A stretch of 64,000 bases of DNA from CAZFER01 sp964517495 (lineage in GTDB: Bacteria > Hinthialibacterota > Hinthialibacteria > Hinthialibacterales > Hinthialibacteraceae), in contig CAZFER010000030.1 of assembly GCA_964517495.1 (NCBI GenBank), forward strand, positions 1 through 64,000, in the 5' to 3' direction. The notes below the pieces were generated by a model, which did no database searches, was not told the origin of the DNA, and worked only from the letters and a program-made list of their open reading frames with translations. Of this stretch, positions 53,432 through 62,016 are shown in pieces. Each line of letters begins with the position of its first letter. Positions within the stretch are counted from its first letter, which is position 1. The translations under genes were made by a program, and so were the position numbers.

Positions 53432-53751
53432 TGGTGTATCCTCACAAGATTAAATATGGTTGTTATTGGGAGATTGTCTTAAAACTCAACCTGATGTCTA
53501 CTATGCCACAACATAGGGCGAACATATAGATTCGCCCCCAAATGTCATTAAGTTAAGATCAAATTGGATCGTTGAATAGGGAGGGCGAGGCCCCCGCCCT
53601 CCCCTTTTAAGCTCGGCAAGTAGGATGGGATGCGTTGTTTAACCCATCAAGAGTACATCGATGGGTCGAAAAACGTGACCCATCCAACGAATTTAGTGTC
53701 AACCCAGTTTTGAGACAATCTTCCACTTATCATTTCATTCTGAACCTAAAC
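53432..53751. repeat. Intergenic composite of three dispersed repeats
   Basis: In order: an ACATAGGGCGAACA element (53510-53541), a GC-rich GAGGGCGAGG-CCCCCGCCCTCCCC element (53579-53604), and AGTACATCGATGGGTCGAAA with CCCATCCAACGAA (53652-53691). No gene. The same three types occur separately at 17.2, 20.2, 22.2 and 29.1 kb. Confidence 0.75.
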
Positions 53752-54780
53752 TTACGTTGCGGGACCATAGCGCGTTCCCAATTTGGGAGCCAGGTCATCG
53801 CCATACGCAAGTAAATCTTTTTGCGCTTCGTTTGAAAGTGGTTTGTATTGCTTGGCGAATTCCACATTTTGAATGGCTTGTTCGAGTGTATATGGTCCAA
53901 TAATGGCAGAGCTAACACCTTCCAGGTCGAGTGCATAAGCCATTGCTGCTGGTAACCGCTCGGGGGGAGTTGCGCACCCCACAGAGCCATTGCGATGGTT
54001 TTTAAAACCGCCTTTTATGCCGGCATACACTTTCATGGCAACAACACCGACGTTTTGTTTTCGGCATTCGGGTAAAACCCGGCCTTCGAAATTATAGTTA
54101 TTGCGATCGGCATAATTCATTACCGTCATCATGACGTCAATTTGTTTAGTCTCCAGCATCCGCAAAAAACGTGAAGGACGCGCATGGCCGGACATGCCAA
54201 TAAAGCGCAGTTTTCCATTTTCACGCTGCTTGAGTAAATATTCCAACACACCATCTTTGGCAAGGACTTTGTCGATATCCTTACCGCCAACATGATGGAT
54301 GTGAACCAAATCGACGTAATCAACTTTTAATTTACGCAAAGACTCGGTCAAGGATTTTTCAGCGCCTTCCGCCGTTTCAGTCCAGGTTTTGGTGACGAGA
54401 AAGAGTTCATCGCGGCGTTGTGGAACCAATTGCCCCAGGGCTTCTTCCGCATTGCCATATCCACGAGCTGTGTCGATATAATTGACGCCTCGGTCCATCA
54501 CTTCACCAAAGATTTTGACCGCCTCTTTAACACCAACCGGTCCTTCACCTATTGGAGCGGTCCCCAACCCAAGAATGGTCACCCGTTCACCGGTTCGTCC
54601 CAGGATGCGAGTTGGTAATTCACCATTGGTTTGTTGTGATGCCTGGGCAGAAGTGGCCCCCAAAGCCAGGCCACCACCAGCATAAGCCAGGGTTTGCATA
54701 AAATCACGCCGGTGCAGAGTTTTTTCTTCTACATCCCTTTCCAACTTTTCATTAAACATATCGTGTTTCATTTCTTTCAT
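53752..54780 (-). CDS. Tat-exported aldo/keto reductase
   Basis: 342 residues from ATG 54780; a GGTGG 9 nt upstream is the best available ribosome site, and the frame is open to 54867. The signal has RRDFMQTLAYAGGG ending near AQAS. AKR barrel features: FDTARGYGNAEEALG-type strand (here YIDTARGYGNAEEALG, Asp and catalytic Tyr), TKTW (Lys) and VHIHHVGG (His), the standard Asp/Tyr/Lys/His tetrad. It may reduce or oxidise sugar-derived carbonyls. Export by Tat of an NADPH enzyme is typical in this organism type. It is separated from the isomerase by 320 bp of repeats. Confidence 0.85.
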   Translation of the reverse strand: MKEMKHDMFNEKLERDVEEKTLHRRDFMQTLAYAGGGLALGATSAQASQQTNGELPTRILGRTGERVTILGLGTAPIGEGPVGVKEAVKIFGEVMDRGVNYIDTARGYGNAEEALGQLVPQRRDELFLVTKTWTETAEGAEKSLTESLRKLKVDYVDLVHIHHVGGKDIDKVLAKDGVLEYLLKQRENGKLRFIGMSGHARPSRFLRMLETKQIDVMMTVMNYADRNNYNFEGRVLPECRKQNVGVVAMKVYAGIKGGFKNHRNGSVGCATPPERLPAAMAYALDLEGVSSAIIGPYTLEQAIQNVEFAKQYKPLSNEAQKDLLAYGDDLAPKLGTRYGPAT

Positions 54781-54967
54781 ATTCTTACACCACCCTTCAA
54801 AAATAAACCGATCCATTTTCGGATGCTTTTTGGGTTTTGAAATATCAATGCTGTAAGTATTAATCATACGATTTGATGAGAAAAAAGTATATGGATAACC
54901 TCGTCATTCTTTTAGTAAAGAAAAAAAAATAAAAGCGATAAAGTTAAGCATAGGTGCTTTTCTTTCC

Positions 54968-54997
54968 TTGAAAAAGAGATTAAGATTATGTCATAAT
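54968..54997 (+). promoter_or_regulatory. Putative sigma-70 promoter of pseudopilin 3
   Basis: TTGAAA (54968-54973), an 18-nt spacer and CATAAT (54992-54997), about 30 nt before the start codon. Plausible but in AT-rich DNA. Confidence 0.45.
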
Positions 54998-55028
54998 TTG
55001 TTTAGCATCTTTGTTATGGGGAGAGAAA

Positions 55029-55655
55029 ATGAAAATCAAATCATCAGCGTTTACCCTCATTGAATTGCTTATTGTGGTGGCCATTATTGGAATACTGGCA
55101 GCCATCGCTGTTCCTAACTTTCTAAATGCCCAAATCCGAGCCAAAATTTCTCGTGCACAATCCGACATGCGAACCATTGGCCAGGCTTTGGAGATGTACC
55201 GCATTGACCAAAACACCTATCCTCCCTGGCAGCATGCCCGTGAAGCACCGGATGGCAGCTATCAGCGTCCCAACGAGATTCGATACTATCGAATGACAAC
55301 ACCCGTTGCTTATTTGAGTTCAATTCCTGCCGATCCGTTTATAAACTTTTATAACACAACTGATTACGAACGCTGGGGTTATGCCTACGATTATGTAGAG
55401 ACAGTGACACCCGGCGGTGGCCATGCGCATGCCTGGGGCCATGTATGGCGTATTAACAGTTGGGGACCGGATTTAACCAATCATTGCGCTGGGGGATGTA
55501 ACGGATTTAATACCAGCGATGCGTGCCCCAATGGTGATCCCAAATTCCAGTATAATGCATCCAATGGATTAAATAGCCGGGGGGACATTGTGTGGGTAGG
55601 CGGCAAAGGTGGTCATCATTCTGACTGGTATTGCAACATCCAGAATGGATATTAA
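55029..55655 (+). CDS. Type II secretion-type pseudopilin 3
   Basis: 208 residues from ATG 55029 (GGGGAG 5 nt upstream). Leader KIKSSAFTLIELLIVVAIIG with Ala at -1; mature helix ends PNFLNAQIRAKISRAQSDMR. The C-terminal part is rich in Gly, Trp and His (GGGHAHAWGH) and ends with SNGLNSRGDIV plus a His tail. It is monocistronic with its own promoter, convergent with the aminotransferase gene. It is closest in N-terminus to pseudopilins 1 and 2, but the globular domains differ. Confidence 0.87.
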   Translation: MKIKSSAFTLIELLIVVAIIGILAAIAVPNFLNAQIRAKISRAQSDMRTIGQALEMYRIDQNTYPPWQHAREAPDGSYQRPNEIRYYRMTTPVAYLSSIPADPFINFYNTTDYERWGYAYDYVETVTPGGGHAHAWGHVWRINSWGPDLTNHCAGGCNGFNTSDACPNGDPKFQYNASNGLNSRGDIVWVGGKGGHHSDWYCNIQNGY

Positions 55656-55661
55656 TTGAGC

Positions 55662-57023
55662 TCAAAGTTCCTTAATGCATGATTCAATGATATCCAATGC
55701 ATGATCCATTTGTTCCTGAGAAATGGTCAGGGGTGGTGTGAGTGTAAGGATATTGCCCATCGTTAGTTTAAAACTTAGCCTTTTTGCTAACGATGCGTAA
55801 AGAATTTGCTCTGCCTCATCGGTTGCTTTTTCTTTGGTATGACGGTCTTTGACCAATTCCATGCCTAACAATAGACCAAGCCCTCTAACATCGCCGATAA
55901 TATCATGGCGGTTCATCATATCGCGCATCCGTTGTAAGGCATGATTGCCTAATTGATGTGCATGGAATAGGAGATTTTCCTCTTCAATATACTCGATTGC
56001 AGCAAGCCCGGCGGCAGAGGCTACCGGGCTTTTTTCATGCGTATAATGCCCTAACGCCCGATCCGCCATTGCCTCATTTAATTCATCTTTGGCCAGCAAC
56101 GCAGCAAGGGGAAAGATTCCTCCTCCCAATCCTTTTCCGATAACCAGCATATCAGGAACGATCTCATAATGCTCACAGACAAACATTTTCCCCGTACGGC
56201 CCAGGCACATGGGGATTTCATCAAGTATTAATAATGCGCCATGTTTATCACATGCGGCGCGAACAGTCTGCCAATATTCTTTCGGTGGGATAAACGGTGT
56301 ACAGCGCACTGTTTCAGCAATGACAGCGGCGATATCGCCTTCCTTCTCCAGGATGTATTCTATGTATTCCGCGCATTTCAGGTTGCATTTTCCTTCACAT
56401 CCCCAAATACAGCGATATTCATCCGGGGGTGGGACATGTTCAGTACCCGGCATAAGAGGACCGATATTCTGGCGGAAAATGGCTTCTCCACCAATCGAAA
56501 TGGCATCCAAAGAGGCTCCATGGAATGAATCCCACATGGAGATGGTTTTATGACGGCCAGTGGCGGCACGCGCCAGTTTTAACGCCATTCCAATGGCTGA
56601 AGTTCCACCTGGCGTAAATAGCACCCGATTAAGATCACCAGGGGCTAATTGCGTGAGTTTTTTCGCCAATTCAATGGCCTTGATATTTGTATAACGGCGG
56701 GGGCAAAAGGATAGATCATCCAGTTGTTGTTTGATGGCGTTGATTACTTTTGGATTTGAAAAACCGGCTTGATGGACATTGTTGCCGTGAAAATCCATGT
56801 ATCGGCGTCCTTGCATATCTTCAATGTAAATACCATCACAGCCTTTTAATACATTCAAACAGGGAGTTGATAAGGATTGATGAAGAAAATAGCGGGCATC
56901 TTCATTCAGCCAATGATTGGTTTCCTCATTGTGATGCATTTGCTGATATTCAGTGCGGCGGGAGGAGAGATTTATATCCCCTTCGGATTTGAACTGATCT
57001 AATGGTTTGATTTGTTTTTCCAT
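55662..57023 (-). CDS. Class III PLP enzyme, PbfA/ammonia-phospholyase-like
   Basis: 453 residues. Fold-type I features: FTPGGTSAIGMALKLARAAT, SMWDSFHGAS, LILDEIP (Asp268) and IGKGLGGG (Lys297 as the PLP aldimine). The YMDFHGNNVHQAGF and LSFCPRRYTN motifs match my recollection of the group holding (R)-1-hydroxy-2-aminoethylphosphonate ammonia-lyase (PbfA), often annotated as aspartate aminotransferase. A Cys cluster, CIWGCEGKCNLKC (205-217), sits in the middle. It is the last gene of nagA - kinase - this gene, 6 nt after the kinase stop. With no phosphonate genes here, a phosphorylated amino-alcohol or amino-sugar derivative, made by the kinase, is the likelier substrate; elimination would release phosphate and ammonia. 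Confidence 0.78.
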   Translation of the reverse strand: MEKQIKPLDQFKSEGDINLSSRRTEYQQMHHNEETNHWLNEDARYFLHQSLSTPCLNVLKGCDGIYIEDMQGRRYMDFHGNNVHQAGFSNPKVINAIKQQLDDLSFCPRRYTNIKAIELAKKLTQLAPGDLNRVLFTPGGTSAIGMALKLARAATGRHKTISMWDSFHGASLDAISIGGEAIFRQNIGPLMPGTEHVPPPDEYRCIWGCEGKCNLKCAEYIEYILEKEGDIAAVIAETVRCTPFIPPKEYWQTVRAACDKHGALLILDEIPMCLGRTGKMFVCEHYEIVPDMLVIGKGLGGGIFPLAALLAKDELNEAMADRALGHYTHEKSPVASAAGLAAIEYIEEENLLFHAHQLGNHALQRMRDMMNRHDIIGDVRGLGLLLGMELVKDRHTKEKATDEAEQILYASLAKRLSFKLTMGNILTLTPPLTISQEQMDHALDIIESCIKEL

Positions 57024-57029
57024 AATGGT

Positions 57030-57971
57030 TTAAAAATAACGATGGACAACCTCCATGACATGCTGTTTATAGGCATTCGCAGCGCGTGGATTCTTTTTGC
57101 GTCCTTGTTCGATCACCAAGTATTTTTGTAATTCATAGAGAAAATAGAAAATCTGTCTTATTCTTGCCGCATAAGATAAATCCCGTTTTATTCCATATCC
57201 TTCCCAAAAAGAAGGGACAGATATGCCACAATAATCCAAGACGGCAAATTCAATTTCGGGATCCCCCCACAAGGCACGATCCCAATCCACAAGCCCGCTT
57301 ACATTTCCTTGATCGTCTACCAGAATGTTCTGATCCCAGATATCCATATGCAAAAGAGAAGATGATACTTTATGGTCGAACAATTTTATCTGTCGATCGA
57401 GAAGGCGGCGAAAATAATCCCCTTCGTCAGGTGAATAGCAACCGGCATATACAATATCCTCGATTAACTTACTCCACATAAGGTGGAATGCATCCACCCA
57501 TCGTGGTTGGGGAGGCATGGGGTGATGAGCACCGAGATACCCGTATTTATCTGTTTTAATGCGATGTACTTGAGAAAGGTAGTGTCCAACCTGCCGCAGC
57601 ACATCATTCCTATCGGTAGACATGTCCATGCTTAAGGGGTGCCCGGGAAGACGCCGCATTAAGATATAATCACGTTCAATGTGTTGGTACGATCGATCCA
57701 AGGCAATAATGTCAGCCACAGGGGTATCGGTTTTAGATGCCACTATCTGGTGAATTTCCGGTTCCTGAAGCATCATATCGCGTTCATAAAAAATAAACGG
57801 GGTATCACGGGGTGGTGCGATCCGCAGAACATAATCTCCCTGATTTGTGTGAATAAAGTAAGACAAATTAAACAGGCCGGTAAGAATTGGTTCAATCTGA
57901 GTATGTCCATTCGTGCCAGGGAGATGATGTTCAATGAGTTGATGCAATACGGTTGAGGGAAATGGTGTCAT
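57030..57971 (-). CDS. APH-family phosphotransferase (amino-alcohol or sugar kinase)
   Basis: 313 residues, cytoplasmic. Aminoglycoside phosphotransferase/choline kinase fold: LFNLSYFI and YVLRIAPP (ATP-binding Lys/Arg), LMRRLPGHPL, catalytic loop LLHMDIWDQNILVD (Asp in HxDxxxxN; here HMD-IWDQN), and metal-binding GLVDWDRALWGDPEIEFA. The family covers kinases for amino alcohols, hydroxylysine and sugars as well as resistance enzymes; operon context argues for catabolism. It is 23 bp after nagA and 6 nt before the PLP enzyme. Confidence 0.83.
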   Translation of the reverse strand: MTPFPSTVLHQLIEHHLPGTNGHTQIEPILTGLFNLSYFIHTNQGDYVLRIAPPRDTPFIFYERDMMLQEPEIHQIVASKTDTPVADIIALDRSYQHIERDYILMRRLPGHPLSMDMSTDRNDVLRQVGHYLSQVHRIKTDKYGYLGAHHPMPPQPRWVDAFHLMWSKLIEDIVYAGCYSPDEGDYFRRLLDRQIKLFDHKVSSSLLHMDIWDQNILVDDQGNVSGLVDWDRALWGDPEIEFAVLDYCGISVPSFWEGYGIKRDLSYAARIRQIFYFLYELQKYLVIEQGRKKNPRAANAYKQHVMEVVHRYF

Positions 57972-57994
57972 GCTTTATTCGTTTAAAATCAAGT

Positions 57995-59215
57995 TTATGT
58001 CGAATTATAGACTATACGGCCGGCTTTAATAGTCATTTTAACATTTAGTTCCTTATCCAAAACGACCAGATCGGCATCCTTGCCAGCCGCCAATATTCCA
58101 CGGCGATATTTCCATTCGAGAATACGAGCGGCGTTAAGGCTGGCCATTTGGGCAGCTTGCTCAAGCGTGGCGCCACCGTGTTGTACCATGGTTTTCAGGG
58201 CGTTTTCCATGGTTAACGTGCTACCCGCCAAGGTGTCGGGATAGTCAGCCAGGTAGGCTTTGCCATCGCGCATTAGCACTTTTTGACCGCTGAATTCAAA
58301 CATCCCATCCGGTTTTCCAGCGGCGCGTATGGCATCAGTCACCAATAAAATTTTATCATGCTTCTTAACTTTTAGCAGCAATTGCAGGATGGCAGGATGT
58401 ACATGGAGAGTATCAGCAATCACTTCCACAAAGAGCTCATCACGCAGCAAAGTTCCTGCAAGAATTCCCGGTTTGCGGTGATGCATGGAGGGCATGGCGT
58501 TAAAAATGTGGGTTACACCTTCAAGCCCGCTGTCGATTGCTTCGGATATTTGTTCATAACGCGCATTGGAATGACCGATTGATAAATGAAGTGGTTTGAT
58601 GATTTCCGTGCCGTGGTTACCTTCTGCCGCTTTCATAATTGAGGCGGAACGAAGAACTTGCATAGCGCCGGGAATTTCAGGTGCGATGGTCATCACGCGA
58701 ACCCAAGCACCACCTACATCCATCAATTCCTGAAATGACTCACGATCAGCTGGCCACATATAATCAGGGCGGATCGCGCCGTGCATCTCCGGATTTAGAA
58801 ACGGACCTTCAAGGTGCATCCCTTCAATGATGCGATGAGGGCCGGATGATTCGCAAAAGCGCCGAATGCGTCGAATGCAGGCAAACAATTCATCCCGTGG
58901 CTGAGTGTAGACTGTAGCAATAAGCGAGGTGGTTCCATGAGCCGCATGGAATTTGCCAATTTCATATAAAGCATTTATGTCATCATCCGTGCAGTCATAA
59001 CCATATCCGCCATGAACATGAACATCGATAAAACCGGGCACCACATAATGATCTTCCAGATCATACATGTCGGTATCTTCAAGTGGCCGTAAATCCTCTG
59101 AGCGCCCGATCTTTAGAATCTTTCCATGCCGAAGCAATAGAAAAGAATCCTCTGCTCTGCGAAAAGGCGTTATCGCTGTTACACGGTTTAATACAATAGG
59201 TGTTACATCAATCAT
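57995..59215 (-). CDS. nagA: N-acetylglucosamine-6-phosphate deacetylase
   Basis: 406 residues, cytoplasmic. It hydrolyses GlcNAc-6-phosphate to glucosamine-6-phosphate and acetate. Metal and active-site motifs in order: GFIDVHVHGG (His66, His68), HLEGPFL (Glu136), LSIGHSNA, VTHIFNAMPSMHHRKPG, LVTDAIRAAG and GSTLTM. The length fits (~385-400). The product joins the pool that GlmS makes. First gene of a three-gene operon, with a kinase and a PLP enzyme following. The start has no strong Shine-Dalgarno, so it may be a few codons off. Confidence 0.9.
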   Translation of the reverse strand: MIDVTPIVLNRVTAITPFRRAEDSFLLLRHGKILKIGRSEDLRPLEDTDMYDLEDHYVVPGFIDVHVHGGYGYDCTDDDINALYEIGKFHAAHGTTSLIATVYTQPRDELFACIRRIRRFCESSGPHRIIEGMHLEGPFLNPEMHGAIRPDYMWPADRESFQELMDVGGAWVRVMTIAPEIPGAMQVLRSASIMKAAEGNHGTEIIKPLHLSIGHSNARYEQISEAIDSGLEGVTHIFNAMPSMHHRKPGILAGTLLRDELFVEVIADTLHVHPAILQLLLKVKKHDKILLVTDAIRAAGKPDGMFEFSGQKVLMRDGKAYLADYPDTLAGSTLTMENALKTMVQHGGATLEQAAQMASLNAARILEWKYRRGILAAGKDADLVVLDKELNVKMTIKAGRIVYNST

Positions 59216-59354
59216 GAGTTATATCGGAAATGATCATTTGTTTGTTTTGGTTTTGTAATCATCGAAAGTATACCCGGTGAATTCCGATGAACAAGCGTAA
59301 AACGCTCCACCGACTCTCTCTTAATCGATAATGAATAAATCGGCAATGTATCTA

Positions 59355-61889
59355 TCATTTCGCAAATGTTGAACTGGCTTCTGCATGAGCAGCCCAATAG
59401 ATATTATCCTCTTGATCTATCAAGCCAACCGCATCGATTTGGTTGAAACCTGGGACATTAGGTGAATCGAGGTAAATCTTTATCTTTTGGGTTAAGATTG
59501 ACTTATTCAATTTGATTTCTGATGCTCCATATTCACGATTTGGTGAGGTAGGATCGTCACCTTGCCAGGCGATAATTTCCTGATTGTTTTCATCATATAA
59601 CCCTATTTGATAGACTGCGCCTGGATTAAATGTTTCATAAATCCTAATTATTTCAGGTTTTACTGAATTATCATATTCTAGAATGAGCCACTCTTTTTGA
59701 CCATCTTTCGTCTTTGGAGACCAAGCCGTTTTGGCATCACCTGGAGACATTGTATCAGGCTCGCCAGTCGCTCGTTCCGGACCCCAATCGCGTTTTGGAG
59801 CTTCGGGTTCACCCTCGATCACCATGGGTTCCATTATTTCAGCAAAACTGCTGCTGGCTTCAGCAGTCTGAGCCCAATAGACCTCATCGGTTTCATCCAC
59901 CAATCCCACTGCATCAATCTCATTGCTTCCCGCCACTTTAGAGGAGTTGATATATACTTTAATTCGATCGGTCTTAACTATCTGTTTAAAAGGTATTTGA
60001 GCAATCCCATTTTGGTGATCAGTAGGAATAGGATCATCACCTTCCCACATAATTTCTTCCTGCCCATCAGTGTTAAATGCACTGACTTTATAAACTGCTC
60101 CAGGATGGTGATTTTCATAGATTTTTACACACGTTGCATTGACAAGCTGGCCAAAAGATAGCAACAGCCACTCATCGGGGCTGTTGGGATCAGCTGGAGC
60201 CCATGCTTTCGGAGACGAACCGGGTTTGGTTACATCGGGTCCACCTAAAACCTGTTCAGGAGCCCATGAACGCTTTTTTAAATGATCCAGTGAGGGTTTT
60301 ACTTTGGGACCTGTTATAGGTTCAGCCGGCAATGGCTTTTCTTTCATCCATTCAACAGCAGCCACCAGCAAATCATCATTCCCGTCCTTGAAGGCATCTT
60401 CGTCTGGCTCAAACACAATGTCCGGTATGATACCCCGTTCATCCAATGGCTGGCCATCTTTCAATAATGAAATCCATCGGGGGAGAGTGACACTCACTCC
60501 AATGGGTGTTTGTACACGAGTGGGATTACCACTTGATCCGCCTGTTTTATCTCCCATTATGGTTACCTTGGGCGCCTGGTCCATGATAGCCACAAACGCT
60601 TCATTACTGCTCAAGCAGCGTTGTCCTATTAGCAACAATACTGGCCTATCGTAGCGCCAGGGGCCCCGTGGTTCGACTTTACGGGGAATCTTATCCGTTA
60701 AATCATCATGATCGGGTCCACTACGATATTGGCTATAAGCATAAATCACTTCTTTTTTCAAAAAACGCCCTCCCACTTCCTTGGCAAGGCCTTCTCCTCC
60801 CCCACCATTCATACGCACATCAACAATTAATCCACGGGTATTACGCATCTCTTCCAAGGCAAAATCAAAATGTTCTGGTGTTTTTTCATCACTCCAGGCA
60901 GTGATTGTGATATAGCCAATATGGTCATCCGTCAGCCCCCAATTAACGTTGGGTCCAACTTTGTGGATTTCGCCAATGATTTTATCTGTCGCCTGGGGAT
61001 TGGCATTGGCGGGACGAGGACGTGAGAACACAGGAACCCGCTCTTTCCCCACATATAGTTTAATATGCAAATCTTGCAATTCAGCCAACATTTTGGAACA
61101 AATATAAGCGAATTCATATGAATTCTCCGCTTCAATTGCTTGGGGCCGGTATTCTTCTTTTAATTGCCGCCAATCCACTTTTGGCCGAATGGCAAACATG
61201 GCATATTGTTTGTCAAATGCATTCCATATTTGATCAAAACTCTTCTCTGCTTCTTCTTTGGTCATTTTTGGGAGAGGAGGAACGCGTTGCTTTTCAAAAA
61301 ACGCTTCATATCTGGCTTCCTTCTTTGCTAAATCAACTATATAGAAGCGGCGCAAATTTTTTGTATCCACATCAAATATCATCTGAGGGGGTGGTGGCAC
61401 CAAAAGGTTCCAACCGGCATGATAACTATTTCGTAATTTAGTATGAGCGATTCGACGCATGAGGGGAAATTGGATATCTTCCACCTTTTCATCTTCAACC
61501 AGTGTGGAGGGTGGAAACAGTTGATTCAATTTTGCAGGGTGAAAACGCAGCCAAATATGATCGACAGTTTCCTCTTCTTTAGCGCGGGAACTGCTTAATT
61601 TTCCCTCTTCTCTCGGCATGACCACCGCCCAAAGGGCACCACCGGTTGCATGGCCAATACCAACATCCGCCGCTCCCATTTCGATTTTCAAATCGGCAAT
61701 ATTAAACTCAAACTTCGAGACACGGTAGACATCATCTTCAGAAAAATTCCATTCGAGGGCGTTTTCTGGCTTCTCTATCCCCCCACTAAGCGTTGCAGGA
61801 TATTCTTTTAACAATCCCGTTTCTTCCCCTGAACATGATGTAAAAAAGATAATTATTGCTATAACGAAAGAGGTAAGTTTGCGAGTCAT
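59355..61889 (-). CDS. S41-family peptidase lipoprotein with duplicated C-terminal domain
   Basis: 844 residues. A lipobox-like FFTSC (Cys19) follows a hydrophobic stretch, suggesting an outer-membrane lipoprotein. Residues ~210-520 are an S41 C-terminal-processing protease-like domain: HIGYITITAW, GLIVDVRMNGGGGEGLA, CLSSNEAF (Ser427/Ser428) and GDKTGGSSG (Lys448), the Ser/Lys dyad pattern. The last ~290 residues hold two homologous units (from ~557 and ~716) with W[AG]PExxxGxPD, AW[AS]P, YE[NT]-FNPGAVY and NEIDAVGL, resembling Pappalysin/F5-8-like beta domains. It may process or recycle surface proteins while bound to glycans. Monocistronic. Confidence 0.87.
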   Translation of the reverse strand: MTRKLTSFVIAIIIFFTSCSGEETGLLKEYPATLSGGIEKPENALEWNFSEDDVYRVSKFEFNIADLKIEMGAADVGIGHATGGALWAVVMPREEGKLSSSRAKEEETVDHIWLRFHPAKLNQLFPPSTLVEDEKVEDIQFPLMRRIAHTKLRNSYHAGWNLLVPPPPQMIFDVDTKNLRRFYIVDLAKKEARYEAFFEKQRVPPLPKMTKEEAEKSFDQIWNAFDKQYAMFAIRPKVDWRQLKEEYRPQAIEAENSYEFAYICSKMLAELQDLHIKLYVGKERVPVFSRPRPANANPQATDKIIGEIHKVGPNVNWGLTDDHIGYITITAWSDEKTPEHFDFALEEMRNTRGLIVDVRMNGGGGEGLAKEVGGRFLKKEVIYAYSQYRSGPDHDDLTDKIPRKVEPRGPWRYDRPVLLLIGQRCLSSNEAFVAIMDQAPKVTIMGDKTGGSSGNPTRVQTPIGVSVTLPRWISLLKDGQPLDERGIIPDIVFEPDEDAFKDGNDDLLVAAVEWMKEKPLPAEPITGPKVKPSLDHLKKRSWAPEQVLGGPDVTKPGSSPKAWAPADPNSPDEWLLLSFGQLVNATCVKIYENHHPGAVYKVSAFNTDGQEEIMWEGDDPIPTDHQNGIAQIPFKQIVKTDRIKVYINSSKVAGSNEIDAVGLVDETDEVYWAQTAEASSSFAEIMEPMVIEGEPEAPKRDWGPERATGEPDTMSPGDAKTAWSPKTKDGQKEWLILEYDNSVKPEIIRIYETFNPGAVYQIGLYDENNQEIIAWQGDDPTSPNREYGASEIKLNKSILTQKIKIYLDSPNVPGFNQIDAVGLIDQEDNIYWAAHAEASSTFAK

Positions 61890-62016
61890 CTTGTTATGCC
61901 CCCAAAAAACATGAATTGATAGTGTTTTTCTTATCTTATAATCCCTGCTCTTGTAAATATAGGCTATTTTGTGCTAAAGAATAGTTTAACAAAACATCAT
62001 TGCAGGAGACATGAAC

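Noticed and set aside
57030..57971. Aminoglycoside resistance kinase
   Set aside because: It is in a catabolic operon with nagA and a PLP enzyme; family membership alone does not imply resistance.
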